DNA of 25,418 bases from JBBSDV01 sp038240335 (GTDB taxonomy: Bacteria; Chloroflexota; Dehalococcoidia; DSTF01; JACRBR01), in the NCBI GenBank assembly GCA_038240335.1, contig JBBSDV010000018.1:1-25418 (forward strand), in the 5' to 3' direction. Shown here in pieces: positions 1-8,215 of this stretch. The position numbers and the translations under genes were made by a program. Position 1 is the first letter of the stretch. Every line of letters starts with the position of its first letter. Below the pieces are notes generated by a model. That model saw only the letters and a program-made list of their open reading frames with translations. It ran no database searches and was not told the DNA's origin.

Positions 1-1
1 C

Positions 2-457
2 GAACAGCGGCTCACCGAACTCGGTATCGTGCTGCCCTCCGTGGCGAAGCCGCGATGGACGTACGCGCCGGCCGTGCGCACGGGCAACCTGGTGTTTGTC
101 TCGGGGCAAATCGGCACGGAGAACGGACGGATCCTGCATCCCGGCAAGCTGGGCGCGACGGTGACTGTCGAGGACGGAGCGGAGGCGGCGCGGGCGTGTG
201 CGATCTCGGCGCTCGCGGTCGTGCGGCAGGAGGTAGGGTCGCTCGACAATGTGGCGCGCGTGGTGAAACTGCTGGTCTTCGTGGCGTCGACAGAGGGTTT
301 CGGCGACCAGCCGACGGTCGCGAACGGCGCCTCGGATCTGCTGCGCGACATCTTCGGCGACGACGCGGGCGTCGGGGCACGCTCGGCTGTCGGCGTTGCC
401 GAGTTGCCGCTGGGCGCGAGCGTGGAGGCGGAGTTCATCTTCGAGGCGCGACTGTAG
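2..457 (+). CDS. RidA/YjgF-family protein, 5' end outside window
   Basis: This is the C-terminal part of a RidA (YjgF/YER057c/UK114) protein. The family hydrolyses reactive enamine/imine intermediates released by PLP enzymes, in the cytoplasm, usually as a trimer. The frame is open from the first bases (EQRLTELGIVLP...), and this stretch fits the usual N-terminus of the family. The GTG at 29 is therefore probably internal and the true start lies upstream of the window. Visible family features are the NLVFVSGQ strand near the front and RSAVGVAELPLGASVEAEF at the end, with the conserved Arg that binds the substrate carboxylate and the Glu-containing final strand. The subgroup with an ERL.ELG.xLP front is a divergent RidA branch whose substrate is not settled. 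The next gene is on the opposite strand, so no operon partner is visible. Confidence 0.88.
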   Translation, partial: EQRLTELGIVLPSVAKPRWTYAPAVRTGNLVFVSGQIGTENGRILHPGKLGATVTVEDGAEAARACAISALAVVRQEVGSLDNVARVVKLLVFVASTEGFGDQPTVANGASDLLRDIFGDDAGVGARSAVGVAELPLGASVEAEFIFEARL

Positions 458-585
458 GCGCGCCTGCGCTGAGCAAGACCGCGCCGGGGGTGGCTCGGCG
501 TTGTCGACTTCCTCGCCTCATTTGCCAATTTCTGAGATACAAGGAACGAAGGACCGCGCCCCATAGTTGAGGCTAGGCACGGACA

Positions 586-765
586 ATGATTCTCGATTTC
601 CTTCTTGTGTTCTCAATCGGATGGGCAGTGATAGGCGTCGCGGCTCGGAAATCCATCGCGAAACGCACGTCATATTTCCACAAGCATTTCGGCTTGCTTG
701 GCACTACGAAAGAAATCGAACTGGCATGCATCGGCGGCGGTGTTGGGTCGTGGCGCTCAGCCTAG
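586..765 (+). CDS. possible 59-residue single-pass membrane protein
   Basis: A short ATG-to-TAG frame encodes MILDFLLVFSIGWAVIG followed by VAARKSIAKR. This is one hydrophobic helix (residues 2-20) with a basic flank after it, the usual look of a small inner-membrane protein with its C-terminus inside. I see no strong ribosome binding site; a weak GAGG lies about 17 bases upstream. I do not recognise a family. It sits in the 346-base gap 458-803, which is visibly less GC-rich than its neighbours. Apart from this frame I see nothing else in that gap. It could be chance; conservation in relatives would decide. Confidence 0.3.
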   Translation: MILDFLLVFSIGWAVIGVAARKSIAKRTSYFHKHFGLLGTTKEIELACIGGGVGSWRSA

Positions 766-803
766 TAATCCTTGCGACTCGGATGTGCTTTTGACGAGAG
801 GCG

Positions 804-2051
804 CTAGTACAGCGCTTGTTCGACGAGCGCTTCGGCGATCTCGTCGTCGCTCATGCCGAGGATCTCTTTGCAGACGTACTCGTTGTGCTCGCCCAGCAGC
901 GGCGCCGGAGTTCGCAGCACGCCGGGCGTCTTCGAGAGCCGGAACGGCGGGCCGTCGTAGGCGGTGCGGCCGGCTTCCGGGTGATCGAGATAGACGTAGT
1001 AGCCGCGCGCCTTGAGGTGCTCGTCAGCGTCGAGCACGTCGCGCGCGTTCTGGACGACGCCGGCCGGCACGCCGGACGCCTGCAGCTTTACCATGAGGTC
1101 CTCGGCGACCTGATCGCGCGTCCATTCGCTGATGCGTGCTTCTAGCCCGTCTTCGTTCTGCTTGCGCGCCTCGTGCGAAGCGAACGCTTGCTCCATCGCC
1201 CAAGCCGGCGACCCCATCGCCTGTACGAGGCCGTCCCACTGCGCATCGTCGAAGACGCCGAAGGCAATCCAGCGGTCTTCCGGGGCATCGTTGAATACGT
1301 TGTCTGTGCAGCGAAACGCACCGTGCGGCGCTGCCTGAGCGATGCGGTTGCCGTGCCGCATGACAACGCGATCGTTCTCGGTGTACTCCATGATCGAGGG
1401 GGCGAGCGGCGCGACCGACGATTCAATCTGGGCGAGTTCGATCCGCTGGCCCTTGCCGGTCCGATGGCGATGGTGGAGTGCCGCGAGGATCGCGACGAGC
1501 GTGTGGCCCGGGTTGAGCACGTAGTCCGGGTAGTTGGTGCCGAGGCCCATCGGCTTGCGGTTCGGGAAGCCACTCAGATAGTTAAACCCGGTAATCGCCG
1601 ACAGGACAGAACCAAACCCGAAGAAATCCTTATGTGGGCCGTCGAACCCCTGCATCGGCTGGTAGGCGGCGATAATCGCCGGGTTGATCTTGAGGATCTC
1701 GTCGTACGAGAAGCCCCAGCGATCGATCATGCGGGAGGTCTGATTCGTGATGAAGATGTCGGCCCAGGCGATCAGTTTGCGGGCCATCGCTTTGCCGAGG
1801 TCTGTGTTCAGGTTGAGCGTGAGGTCGAGCTTACCGGCGTTGTAGGCGTTGAAGTAGCCGCTGACGTTGTAGCCGGTCTTCCCCTTCGCGAACGGCATGA
1901 CGCCGCGTAAGCCGTCAAGGTGCGCCTCGGACTCGACGCGGACGACAGTTGCGCCGAACGACGCCAGATTCTCGGCGCAGATCGGCCCGGCGCCGAACCA
2001 CGAGAAATCGGCGACCTTGATCCCGTCGAGCGGCTGTTGTTTCGTCGTCAT
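804..2051 (-). CDS. CaiB/BaiF family (class III) CoA-transferase
   Basis: Class III CoA-transferases move CoA between carboxylic acids through an Asp-bound acyl/CoA intermediate. The protein is about 415 residues, normal for the family. It opens with PLDGIKVADFSWFGAGP, continues with FGATVVRVE (CoA-binding N-terminal half), and carries TNYPDYVLNPGH near residues 172-183, where Asp176 is the probable catalytic Asp. The family block ILAALHHRHRTGKGQRIEL follows. I chose the ATG at 2051 (MTTKQQPLDG) because family proteins begin a few residues before PLDGI; ATG 2072 in the same frame is the alternative. It lies 54 bases downstream of the glutamine-synthetase-like gene on the same strand and is probably co-transcribed. 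The substrate cannot be told from sequence; E-cinnamoyl-CoA, carnitine, bile-acid and succinyl-CoA types all share this fold. Confidence 0.9.
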   Translation of the reverse strand: MTTKQQPLDGIKVADFSWFGAGPICAENLASFGATVVRVESEAHLDGLRGVMPFAKGKTGYNVSGYFNAYNAGKLDLTLNLNTDLGKAMARKLIAWADIFITNQTSRMIDRWGFSYDEILKINPAIIAAYQPMQGFDGPHKDFFGFGSVLSAITGFNYLSGFPNRKPMGLGTNYPDYVLNPGHTLVAILAALHHRHRTGKGQRIELAQIESSVAPLAPSIMEYTENDRVVMRHGNRIAQAAPHGAFRCTDNVFNDAPEDRWIAFGVFDDAQWDGLVQAMGSPAWAMEQAFASHEARKQNEDGLEARISEWTRDQVAEDLMVKLQASGVPAGVVQNARDVLDADEHLKARGYYVYLDHPEAGRTAYDGPPFRLSKTPGVLRTPAPLLGEHNEYVCKEILGMSDDEIAEALVEQALY

Positions 2052-2105
2052 AAGGAGGTTTCTCTCATTCATCGTCGGTGTGACGGACCGCGCGAGGACC
2101 ATCGA

Positions 2106-3461
2106 TCATACCTGCTCGAAGTAGCGGCGGCGCTCCCATTCCGTCACGGCGCGGCGATGCTTCTCGACCTCCCATCGGCGCATGGCGACGTAGTGGTCGA
2201 CGAAGGCGTCGCCGAAGTAGTCGCGCGCGATCGTGCTGGCGTCGAGCAGCCGGATTGCCTCGTCGAGGGTGCGCGGCAGGGGCGGCGCGGCGGCGTGTTC
2301 GTAGACGTTGCCGCGTGCCGGAGGTGGTGGAGCGAGCTTCCGATCGATGCCCGATAGTCCGCCGGCGAGGCAGGCGGCGAAGCCGAGGTATGGATTGACG
2401 TCGGCGCCGGGCACGCGCGACTCGACGCGGATGCCGGCGGCGTCGGTTGTGATCGCGCGCAGCGATGATGTGCGGTTGTCGAGCCCCCAGGTCGCTGTGG
2501 TGGGTGCCCAGCTGCCACTGACGTAGCGTTTGTACGAGTTCACGTTCGGCGCATAGAGAGCGAACAGCTCGGGCATTGTCTCGAGCGCACCAGCGATGTA
2601 CGACGCGAGCAGCGGCAACATGTGATGCTCGCCGGCCGCATCCCAGAAGGCGTTGCAGCCGTCCCGCCAGAGGCTCTGGTGGATATGGCCGCTGCAACCG
2701 TCCATTGCGTCCGAGTACTTCGCCATGAAGGTGGGCACGACGCCGGACTGCGCGAGCACTTCCTTCGCGCCGCTCTTGAACAGCATGCCGCGATCCGCCG
2801 ATTCGAGCGCAGGGGCGTAGCGAAGATTCATTTCGTACATGCCCTCGCCGTGCTCGCGATTGTAGCCCTCGACCTCGATGCCGTACGCGTCCATCTGGCG
2901 TCGCAGGCCGCCGACGACGCCGTCGTCGACGCTGGCGTGGCTAATCGAGTAGCAGTTGTAGCCGGGGTTCAGCGGGCGCAGGTCGGTGTAATTCTTCGCG
3001 CGGAGGCTCTCCTGGTCTTCGCGAAAGATGCGGAACTCGAGTTCGACGGCGGTCATCGCTTCGTAGCCGCTGGCGCGCGCTCGTTCGAGGACGCGACGCA
3101 GGACGGCACGCGGCGACTGTTCGACCACCGCGCCGCCTTCAGTAAAGACGTCGCAGACGACGCTCGCGGTGCCTGTCTCCCATGGCACGACGCGGAAGGT
3201 ATCGAGATCGGGACGCAGTACGATGTCGGAGAAGCCGTTGTCGGCGGCGCCGATGGCAAGCTTGTCGGTGATCACCTCTTCCGCGATGTCCCAGCCGAAG
3301 ACGACGTCGCACTGTGCGAAGCCCGCGCCGTCGCAACCGGCGAGGAACTGCTTCGCCGACACACGCTTGCCGCGGTACACGCCGTCCATATCCGGTGTGC
3401 CGACCTTCACGGTCTCGACGTGGTGCTCGGCGATGATCTCGGAGATCTCGGTCTTCGTCAT
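2106..3461 (-). CDS. glutamine-synthetase-family ligase (PuuA/gamma-glutamyl-amide type)
   Basis: This 451-residue ATP-dependent ligase has the glutamine synthetase fold. The N-terminal beta-grasp domain carries DMDGVYRGKRV (residues 24-34), the DxxGxxRGK form typical of gamma-glutamylputrescine synthetase and related amine ligases rather than housekeeping GlnA. Metal and substrate residues are present: ELE at 140-142, EHGEGMYEMNL (about 203-213), SGHIHQSLW (258-266), NSYKRYV (308-314) and RVESRVPGADVNPYL (345-359). No adenylylation-site region typical of GlnA type I-beta is obvious at the C-terminus. The active site therefore looks intact and the substrate is probably glutamate plus an amine, but amine identity is not readable. 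The CoA-transferase gene follows at 54 bases, suggesting a two-gene transcript for use of a nitrogenous compound. The start ATG at 3461 sits 7 bases after a TATCAT hexamer. Confidence 0.9.
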   Translation of the reverse strand: MTKTEISEIIAEHHVETVKVGTPDMDGVYRGKRVSAKQFLAGCDGAGFAQCDVVFGWDIAEEVITDKLAIGAADNGFSDIVLRPDLDTFRVVPWETGTASVVCDVFTEGGAVVEQSPRAVLRRVLERARASGYEAMTAVELEFRIFREDQESLRAKNYTDLRPLNPGYNCYSISHASVDDGVVGGLRRQMDAYGIEVEGYNREHGEGMYEMNLRYAPALESADRGMLFKSGAKEVLAQSGVVPTFMAKYSDAMDGCSGHIHQSLWRDGCNAFWDAAGEHHMLPLLASYIAGALETMPELFALYAPNVNSYKRYVSGSWAPTTATWGLDNRTSSLRAITTDAAGIRVESRVPGADVNPYLGFAACLAGGLSGIDRKLAPPPPARGNVYEHAAAPPLPRTLDEAIRLLDASTIARDYFGDAFVDHYVAMRRWEVEKHRRAVTEWERRRYFEQV

Positions 3462-3468
3462 GGCGTCG

Positions 3469-3474
3469 ATGATA
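3469..3474 (-). promoter_or_regulatory. -10-like TATCAT for the GS/CoA-transferase unit, leaderless arrangement
   Basis: On the minus strand TATCAT lies 7 bases before the ATG at 3461 and there is no purine-rich ribosome binding site between them. If the hexamer is a -10 element, transcription would begin at or next to the ATG. I see no convincing -35 box. Confidence 0.35.
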
Positions 3475-3576
3475 CCGCGAACGTTGGGCCGAGGGGTGCG
3501 ACACCGAGAAGCCCGCCGCTGATTGGCGCGTTAGACTCAATGCGCACAAAGACGCATCAAGCCGGAGGGTTCCGCC

Positions 3577-4659
3577 GTGCCCAAGCCACCTCGCGTTGTC
3601 GTCGCTATGAGCGGCGGGGTCGATTCCGCCGTCGCGGCAGGACTGCTCGCGCGCGACGGCTACGAGGTGATCGGCATCACGATGCGGTTGTGGACGCTGG
3701 AAGATCCGAACGCGCCGCGGGGCAAGAAGCGCTGCTGCTCCGTCGAAGACACGGACGACGCGCGGCAGGCCGCGGACGCGATTGGCATCCCGCACTACGT
3801 GCTCAACATGGAGCGCGAGTTCAACGACCGGGTGATCGAGTACTTCGTTGCTGAATACGGGCGCGGGCGCACGCCGAACCCCTGCCTCGCGTGCAACGAG
3901 CACGTCAAGTTTCGGGCGCTGCTTGATCGCGCCGTCGCGCTTGACGCGGACTTTCTCGCGACAGGACACTATGCGCGTATCGAGCGCACGGAGGGCGGCG
4001 TGCATCGCCTGCTGCGCGCCGTCGACAATGGCAAGGATCAATCGTACGTGCTCTACACGCTCGGGCAGGCGGAGCTTGCGAGGACGCTGTTCCCGGTCGG
4101 CGGCTTCGGCAAGCAGCGCATTCGGGAACTTGCGCACGAGATGGGCTTGTTGCTGGCTGACAAGCCGGACAGCGCCGACATCTGCTTCGTTCCGGACGGC
4201 GACTACAAAGCCTTCGTGCGGAGTCGGTTGCCACAGACCGCGGGCGTGATGGCCGACGCCGCCGGGAACGCCATAGCGAAGCACGACGGCGTGGCCGGGT
4301 TCACGATCGGCCAGCGCAAGGGACTCGGTGCCGCGTTCGGAGAGCGACGGTTCGTGACCGCGATCGATGCGGCACGGAACGTCGTGACGGTGGGCAGCGA
4401 GGAAGATCTGATGTCGAGCGCGCTGTTCGCCGAGCGGGTGAACTGGCTGAGCGGCGAACCGCCGGCCGGGCCGCTGCGCGTCGCGGCGAAGATCCGGTAC
4501 CGGACCGTCGCGGCCCCGGCGACGGTCACGCCGTTGGCCGATCGTCGCGCGCGGGTTGAGTTCGACGCGCCGCAGCGCGCGATCACGCCGGGGCAGGCCG
4601 TGGTGTTCTACGACGGCGACGAAGTGCTCGGCGGCGGCGCGATCGAGGATCGCGCGTAG
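3577..4659 (+). CDS. mnmA: tRNA-specific 2-thiouridylase MnmA
   Basis: MnmA installs the sulfur of 2-thiouridine at wobble position 34 of tRNA Lys, Glu and Gln, activating the base with ATP and receiving sulfur as a persulfide. The 360-residue protein has the PP-loop SGGVDS (12-17), the first catalytic Cys in TPNPCLACN (C103), TGHYARI (129-135), KDQSYVLYTL (153-162) and the second catalytic Cys in DSADICFVP (C203). GFTIGQRKGLG and a C-terminal beta-barrel follow. The GTG start at 3577 is preceded by GGAGGG about 8 bases upstream. The gene diverges from the GS-like gene across 115 bases, where a TAGACT hexamer at 3532-3537 could be its -10. Length and motifs are complete. Confidence 0.97.
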   Translation: MPKPPRVVVAMSGGVDSAVAAGLLARDGYEVIGITMRLWTLEDPNAPRGKKRCCSVEDTDDARQAADAIGIPHYVLNMEREFNDRVIEYFVAEYGRGRTPNPCLACNEHVKFRALLDRAVALDADFLATGHYARIERTEGGVHRLLRAVDNGKDQSYVLYTLGQAELARTLFPVGGFGKQRIRELAHEMGLLLADKPDSADICFVPDGDYKAFVRSRLPQTAGVMADAAGNAIAKHDGVAGFTIGQRKGLGAAFGERRFVTAIDAARNVVTVGSEEDLMSSALFAERVNWLSGEPPAGPLRVAAKIRYRTVAAPATVTPLADRRARVEFDAPQRAITPGQAVVFYDGDEVLGGGAIEDRA

Positions 4660-4740
4660 CAACGACCAATATCACGGGTTGCTTGTTCCGAATGATGATT
4701 ATGAGGCCCGGAGAACGTCGCGCCCCCACGACACATCGCG

Positions 4741-4773
4741 CCGCGGAGGAAATTGCTCGCGGTCCCTCTGCGG
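4741..4773. terminator. possible bidirectional hairpin between convergent genes
   Basis: CCGCGGAGG (4741-4749) and CCTCTGCGG (4765-4773) form a 9-bp stem with one G-U pair around a 15-base loop, between the ends of mnmA (4659) and the beta-glucosidase (4811). There is no T tract, so intrinsic termination is only suggested by position. Confidence 0.35.
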
Positions 4774-4810
4774 AACGCCCGCGTCGACGCGCAGGTGCGT
4801 CGCCGGTCTG

Positions 4811-6172
4811 CTACACGAGCGTCTCGTCGTACTCGATCTCGTTCTTGGCGATGAGGTCGCGGAACCAGTAGCCGCTGTCCTTGATGGTGCGCTTCTGGCC
4901 GTTCTCGAAATCGCAGTAGGTGATGCCGAAGCGCTGGGTGAAGCCGGTCGCCCACTCGAAGTTGTCGATCAGCGTCCAGGCATAGTACCCGCGCACATCG
5001 CACCCCTCGTCGATGGCGCGCGCTACCTGCCCGACATATCCGGTGTAGAAGTCGACGCGGGCCTGATCGGGCACGCGTCCCTGGTCGTTCGGCGCTATCG
5101 GGTAGGAGCAGCCGTTCTCGGTGACGAAGATCGGCGGGTGGCCGTAGTCGGCGTCGATCCGCTTGATCATCTGGTAGAGCGCGGCGGGCCACACTTCCCA
5201 GTTGAACGCCGTCCTCGGGCCGGGCCCCGGCACCTGGCGCGCGCCCGTGTTTCGGCCGGAAGGATCGTTCGCGATGATCGAGCGCTGGTAGAGGTTGATG
5301 CCGATGAAATCGAACGTGGAGCGCATGGCCTCCATGTCGCCCGGGCGGATGTCCATCTTCGCGAGCATTGCATCCTGATCCACGTATGCCTTCGGGTAGG
5401 CGCCCTTCTTGATCGGATCGAGGAACCATAGATTGCTGAAGGCGTGCTGCCGTTCGGCCGCCGCGCGATCCTCCTCGCTGTCGGAGGCGGGGTACATCGA
5501 GGACATACTGAATGCCGTGCCGATCATCTCCGGCCTGCCGGTCGCGCGCATGGCCTTCATAGCCGCCGCTTGAGAAAGGTTCACAATGTGGGTCGCGCGC
5601 ATGCACGTCGTCGAGTCGCGGATGCCCGGTGCGTGCTGGCCGTACAGGAGACCGATGAACGTGAAGACCCAGGGCTCGTTAAAGACCATCCAGTTCTTCA
5701 CGCGATCGCCGAGGGCGTTGACGCAGACCTCGGCGTAGCGGGCGAAGTGGCCGACGATGTCGCGGTTCGCCCAGCCGCCGTCGTCCTGCAGCGCCTGCGG
5801 CAGGTCCCAGTGATAGAGCGTCGGGAACGGCGTGATGCCGTTGGCGAGCAACTCATCGACGAGGCGATTGTAGTATGCGAGGCCGGCTTCGTTCACCGCG
5901 CCCTGACCGTCCGGAATGACGCGCGACCATGCAATGCTGAAGCGATAGCCGCGCATGCCGAGCTGCTTCATGATGGCGACGTCTTCCTTGAAGCGATGGT
6001 ACTGATCGCACGTCACGTCGCCGGTGTCGCCGCTGAGTATGTTGCCCTCGGCGTGGCTGAATCGATCCCAGATCGATTCACCCTTTCCGTCCTCGTTCCA
6101 GGCGCCCTCGACCTGATAGGACGCCGTCGCGGTGCCCCAAGAAAATGCGTCCGGAAATTGCGATGTCTTCAT
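4811..6172 (-). CDS. GH1 family beta-glucosidase
   Basis: This is a retaining beta-glycosidase of glycoside hydrolase family 1, cleaving terminal beta-linked glucose (or galactose/fucose) from oligosaccharides. At 453 residues it is the usual single-domain length. The N-terminal GH1 signature FSWGTATASYQVEGAWNEDG is at 10-29, YRFSIAWSRV at 76-85, the acid/base Glu166 in FNEPW, NLYQRS near 293-298, the nucleophile Glu352 in VTENG, and the sugar-binding GYYAWTLIDNFEW near the C-terminus. I chose ATG 6172 (MKTSQFPDAF) because it has GGAAGGAAG just upstream and removes a basic, non-family extension. No signal peptide is seen, so it is probably cytoplasmic and needs imported cellobiose-like sugars, though no transporter gene is adjacent. 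It is convergent with mnmA and divergent from the crotonase. Confidence 0.95.
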   Translation of the reverse strand: MKTSQFPDAFSWGTATASYQVEGAWNEDGKGESIWDRFSHAEGNILSGDTGDVTCDQYHRFKEDVAIMKQLGMRGYRFSIAWSRVIPDGQGAVNEAGLAYYNRLVDELLANGITPFPTLYHWDLPQALQDDGGWANRDIVGHFARYAEVCVNALGDRVKNWMVFNEPWVFTFIGLLYGQHAPGIRDSTTCMRATHIVNLSQAAAMKAMRATGRPEMIGTAFSMSSMYPASDSEEDRAAAERQHAFSNLWFLDPIKKGAYPKAYVDQDAMLAKMDIRPGDMEAMRSTFDFIGINLYQRSIIANDPSGRNTGARQVPGPGPRTAFNWEVWPAALYQMIKRIDADYGHPPIFVTENGCSYPIAPNDQGRVPDQARVDFYTGYVGQVARAIDEGCDVRGYYAWTLIDNFEWATGFTQRFGITYCDFENGQKRTIKDSGYWFRDLIAKNEIEYDETLV

Positions 6173-6383
6173 GTTGGCTTCCTTCCATCGGCCGGCCACC
6201 CGGCATCTCGAGGAGCCTGAGTGTACGAAGCGAAGGCCGGAACGGGAAGCGCCGATGCGCGAATGATGGTGTCGCCTGCTGAATGCGCGTCTGGAGAGGC
6301 GAGGACGGCGACGAATCGGGACGTTCTGTTCGACGGACAATCCGCGATACCATCCGACAGACCGCGAAGGCAGGAGCACATCG

Positions 6384-7193
6384 ATGACGTACGAGCAGAT
6401 TCTTTACACAAAGCAGGATGGCGTCGCGACGATCACGCTGAACCGGCCGGAGCGCATGAACGCGTTTACGGACGTGATGATCCGCGAGTGGGCAGAGGCG
6501 CTCGAGGACGCGCGCGTTGATTCCGACGTGCGCGTAGTGATCCTTACAGGCAACGGTCGCGGCTTTTGCGCGGGAGCGGATCTGCGCAGCGGATCGGGCA
6601 TCGGCGACGGTGGGGCGGGCGCGCCACCGACGGCTGCGTCACGCCGGAACTGGCTTCGCGACGGCGTGCACGCGGTGCCTCGCGCCGTGCAGCTGCTCGA
6701 CAAGCCGTACATTGCTGCGGTCAACGGCGCCGCGGTGGGGGCGGGCATGGATATGGCGTCGATGGCGGACATCCGCATCGCTTCGGATAGCGCCAAGTTT
6801 GCGATGTCGTATGTGAAGGTGGGGCTCGTCCCGGGCGATGGCGGCTGCTACTTTTTGCCGCGCATCGTCGGCATGGCGAAAGCGCTGGAGATGATCTGGA
6901 CTGGGGACTTCGTCGATGCGGAGGAGGCATTGCGGATCGGCTACGTCACGAAGGTTGTGCCGGCGGACGACCTGCTCGGGGCGGCACACGAGTTGGCGAT
7001 GCGGCTCGCGGCGGGGCCTGCCGTTGCGATCCAGCTGGCAAAGCGGCTCGCGTACCGAAGCACGACCGCAAGCTGGAACGAAGCATTCGAGCTGGCGGGC
7101 CAGGCGATGGCGATCGCGCAGTCAACCGAGGACGCGCGCGAGGGTCCACGCGCGTTCGTCGAAGCGCGCGCGCCGAAGTTCACGGGCCGGTAG
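6384..7193 (+). CDS. enoyl-CoA hydratase/isomerase (crotonase) family protein, altered catalytic acids
   Basis: This 269-residue crotonase-fold protein acts on acyl-CoA thioesters. Oxyanion-hole segments are FCAGADL (61-67) and NGAAVGAGMDMA (114-125). Aligned by eye to rat enoyl-CoA hydratase, Glu144 is replaced by Asp123 and Glu164 (the QPEI segment) by Tyr143 in AMSYVKVGL; a nearby acid is Asp152 in VPGDGG. The protein is therefore unlikely to be a textbook hydratase and may be an isomerase, dehalogenase-like or ring-modifying crotonase. ATG 6384 has AGGAG about 8 bases upstream. It is a single transcription unit, divergent from the GH1 gene, and convergent with the caspase-like gene. Confidence 0.9.
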   Translation: MTYEQILYTKQDGVATITLNRPERMNAFTDVMIREWAEALEDARVDSDVRVVILTGNGRGFCAGADLRSGSGIGDGGAGAPPTAASRRNWLRDGVHAVPRAVQLLDKPYIAAVNGAAVGAGMDMASMADIRIASDSAKFAMSYVKVGLVPGDGGCYFLPRIVGMAKALEMIWTGDFVDAEEALRIGYVTKVVPADDLLGAAHELAMRLAAGPAVAIQLAKRLAYRSTTASWNEAFELAGQAMAIAQSTEDAREGPRAFVEARAPKFTGR

Positions 7194-7314
7194 CGGCGAC
7201 GATGGTCTCTGATCCGGCATCAATGGTTCTCAGCATTCGACGCGGGAGTTTGCTTTGTTCGTTCGGGCGTAGCAAGGGTGACCCATGCGGGTATCTCAAA
7301 GTGAGTTACTGACG

Positions 7315-8205
7315 TCAGCGTGGGTAGTACGCCAGCCTTGCGCCGGTCTGGGCGTCGGGGCCGACTTCGAGCATCGTGTCGTTGACGGCGCCGGCGAGCG
7401 TCGCCGATGGCTGAAGGAGATGGTCGATCAGCACTGACGTAGCATGATCGGTCTGGGTCTCAGTGACGGGCTGATCCCAGCTGACGAAGCTCTGGGCGCC
7501 GCGACGCGTGAACGCCTGGGCCAGGCGGTCGGAACGCAGGCCGTCGCAGCCCATCAGCACGACGACGGTGCGCGGGTCGAACTGGCCTTCCATGTCTTGC
7601 TCGATGAACTCGGGGCGAACGCCGAAGTAGCGGTCGGCAGTGCCATCGTCGTATTGAACGAAGCCGAGGCGGCGGGCGACGAGCTCGTCGTGGTGATCGT
7701 CGATGCTGGCAGTCTCCGTCGTAAAGAGCGTGGCGGAATCCGTCTTCTCATTTTCGACGACCCGGCGCGCCGAATGCGAGCGCAGCAGAATGAGGCGATA
7801 GCCACGTGCGGGGAGCGCGCGGTAGAAGTCGACCGTCACCTCATCCGCCGCCACATAGTCGACGTCGTAGCCGGCGTCGCGGAGGCGCGAGGTCGACGTG
7901 TCGACGAAGGGCCGATCCGGCAATCGGCTGCTGAGCTGGTCGACGATGACGGCTTTGGGTCGACTGACCCCGTCGCTCCGCAGATCGAGGACGACGGTGC
8001 GGGGCGACGCCGAGCGCTGCGAGAGCGCATACCACGCTCCTCCGGAGATGATGGCGACGAGACCGATCGTGAGGGCGGAGATCGCGAGAAGGAGCCGGCC
8101 ATGACCGCGACTACACTGCGCCTCCTCGGCGGGCGCGCTCGCGCCCACGCCGTGTCCGGCGGTTGTCGAATGATCGCGACCGGCACGCCGCTTCGGTCCG
8201 CTCAT
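7315..8205 (-). CDS. membrane-anchored protein with a caspase/CHAT-like (clan CD) His-Cys pattern
   Basis: Residues 1-36 form a polar N-terminus, 37-61 one strongly hydrophobic helix (LLLAISALTIGLVAIISGG), and the remaining 235 residues a soluble domain probably outside the membrane. In that domain, a strand ending in His (YRLILLRSHS, H144) and a later strand ending in Cys (RTVVVLMGCDG, C220) are followed by LAQAFTRRGAQSFVSWDQPV. The order hydrophobic strand-His, hydrophobic strand-Cys-x-G, then a helix with RGA and a strand ending near W is that of caspase, gingipain and CHAT proteases. The usual Gly after His is Ser here. This is pattern recognition by eye, not a database match. I chose ATG 8205 because it lies 10 bases after the stop of the cupredoxin gene; longer starts would run into that gene. 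It is probably translated from the same mRNA as the cupredoxin. Confidence 0.6.
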   Translation of the reverse strand: MSGPKRRAGRDHSTTAGHGVGASAPAEEAQCSRGHGRLLLAISALTIGLVAIISGGAWYALSQRSASPRTVVLDLRSDGVSRPKAVIVDQLSSRLPDRPFVDTSTSRLRDAGYDVDYVAADEVTVDFYRALPARGYRLILLRSHSARRVVENEKTDSATLFTTETASIDDHHDELVARRLGFVQYDDGTADRYFGVRPEFIEQDMEGQFDPRTVVVLMGCDGLRSDRLAQAFTRRGAQSFVSWDQPVTETQTDHATSVLIDHLLQPSATLAGAVNDTMLEVGPDAQTGARLAYYPR

Positions 8206-8215
8206 CGTAGTTCCA

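Noticed and set aside
2622..3854. Plus-strand frame of 410 residues across the GS-like gene
   Set aside because: Antisense to a clear GS-family gene and runs into mnmA; composition is a shadow of the real frame.
3139..4662. Minus-strand frame of 507 residues across mnmA
   Set aside because: Antisense to mnmA, which has complete catalytic motifs.
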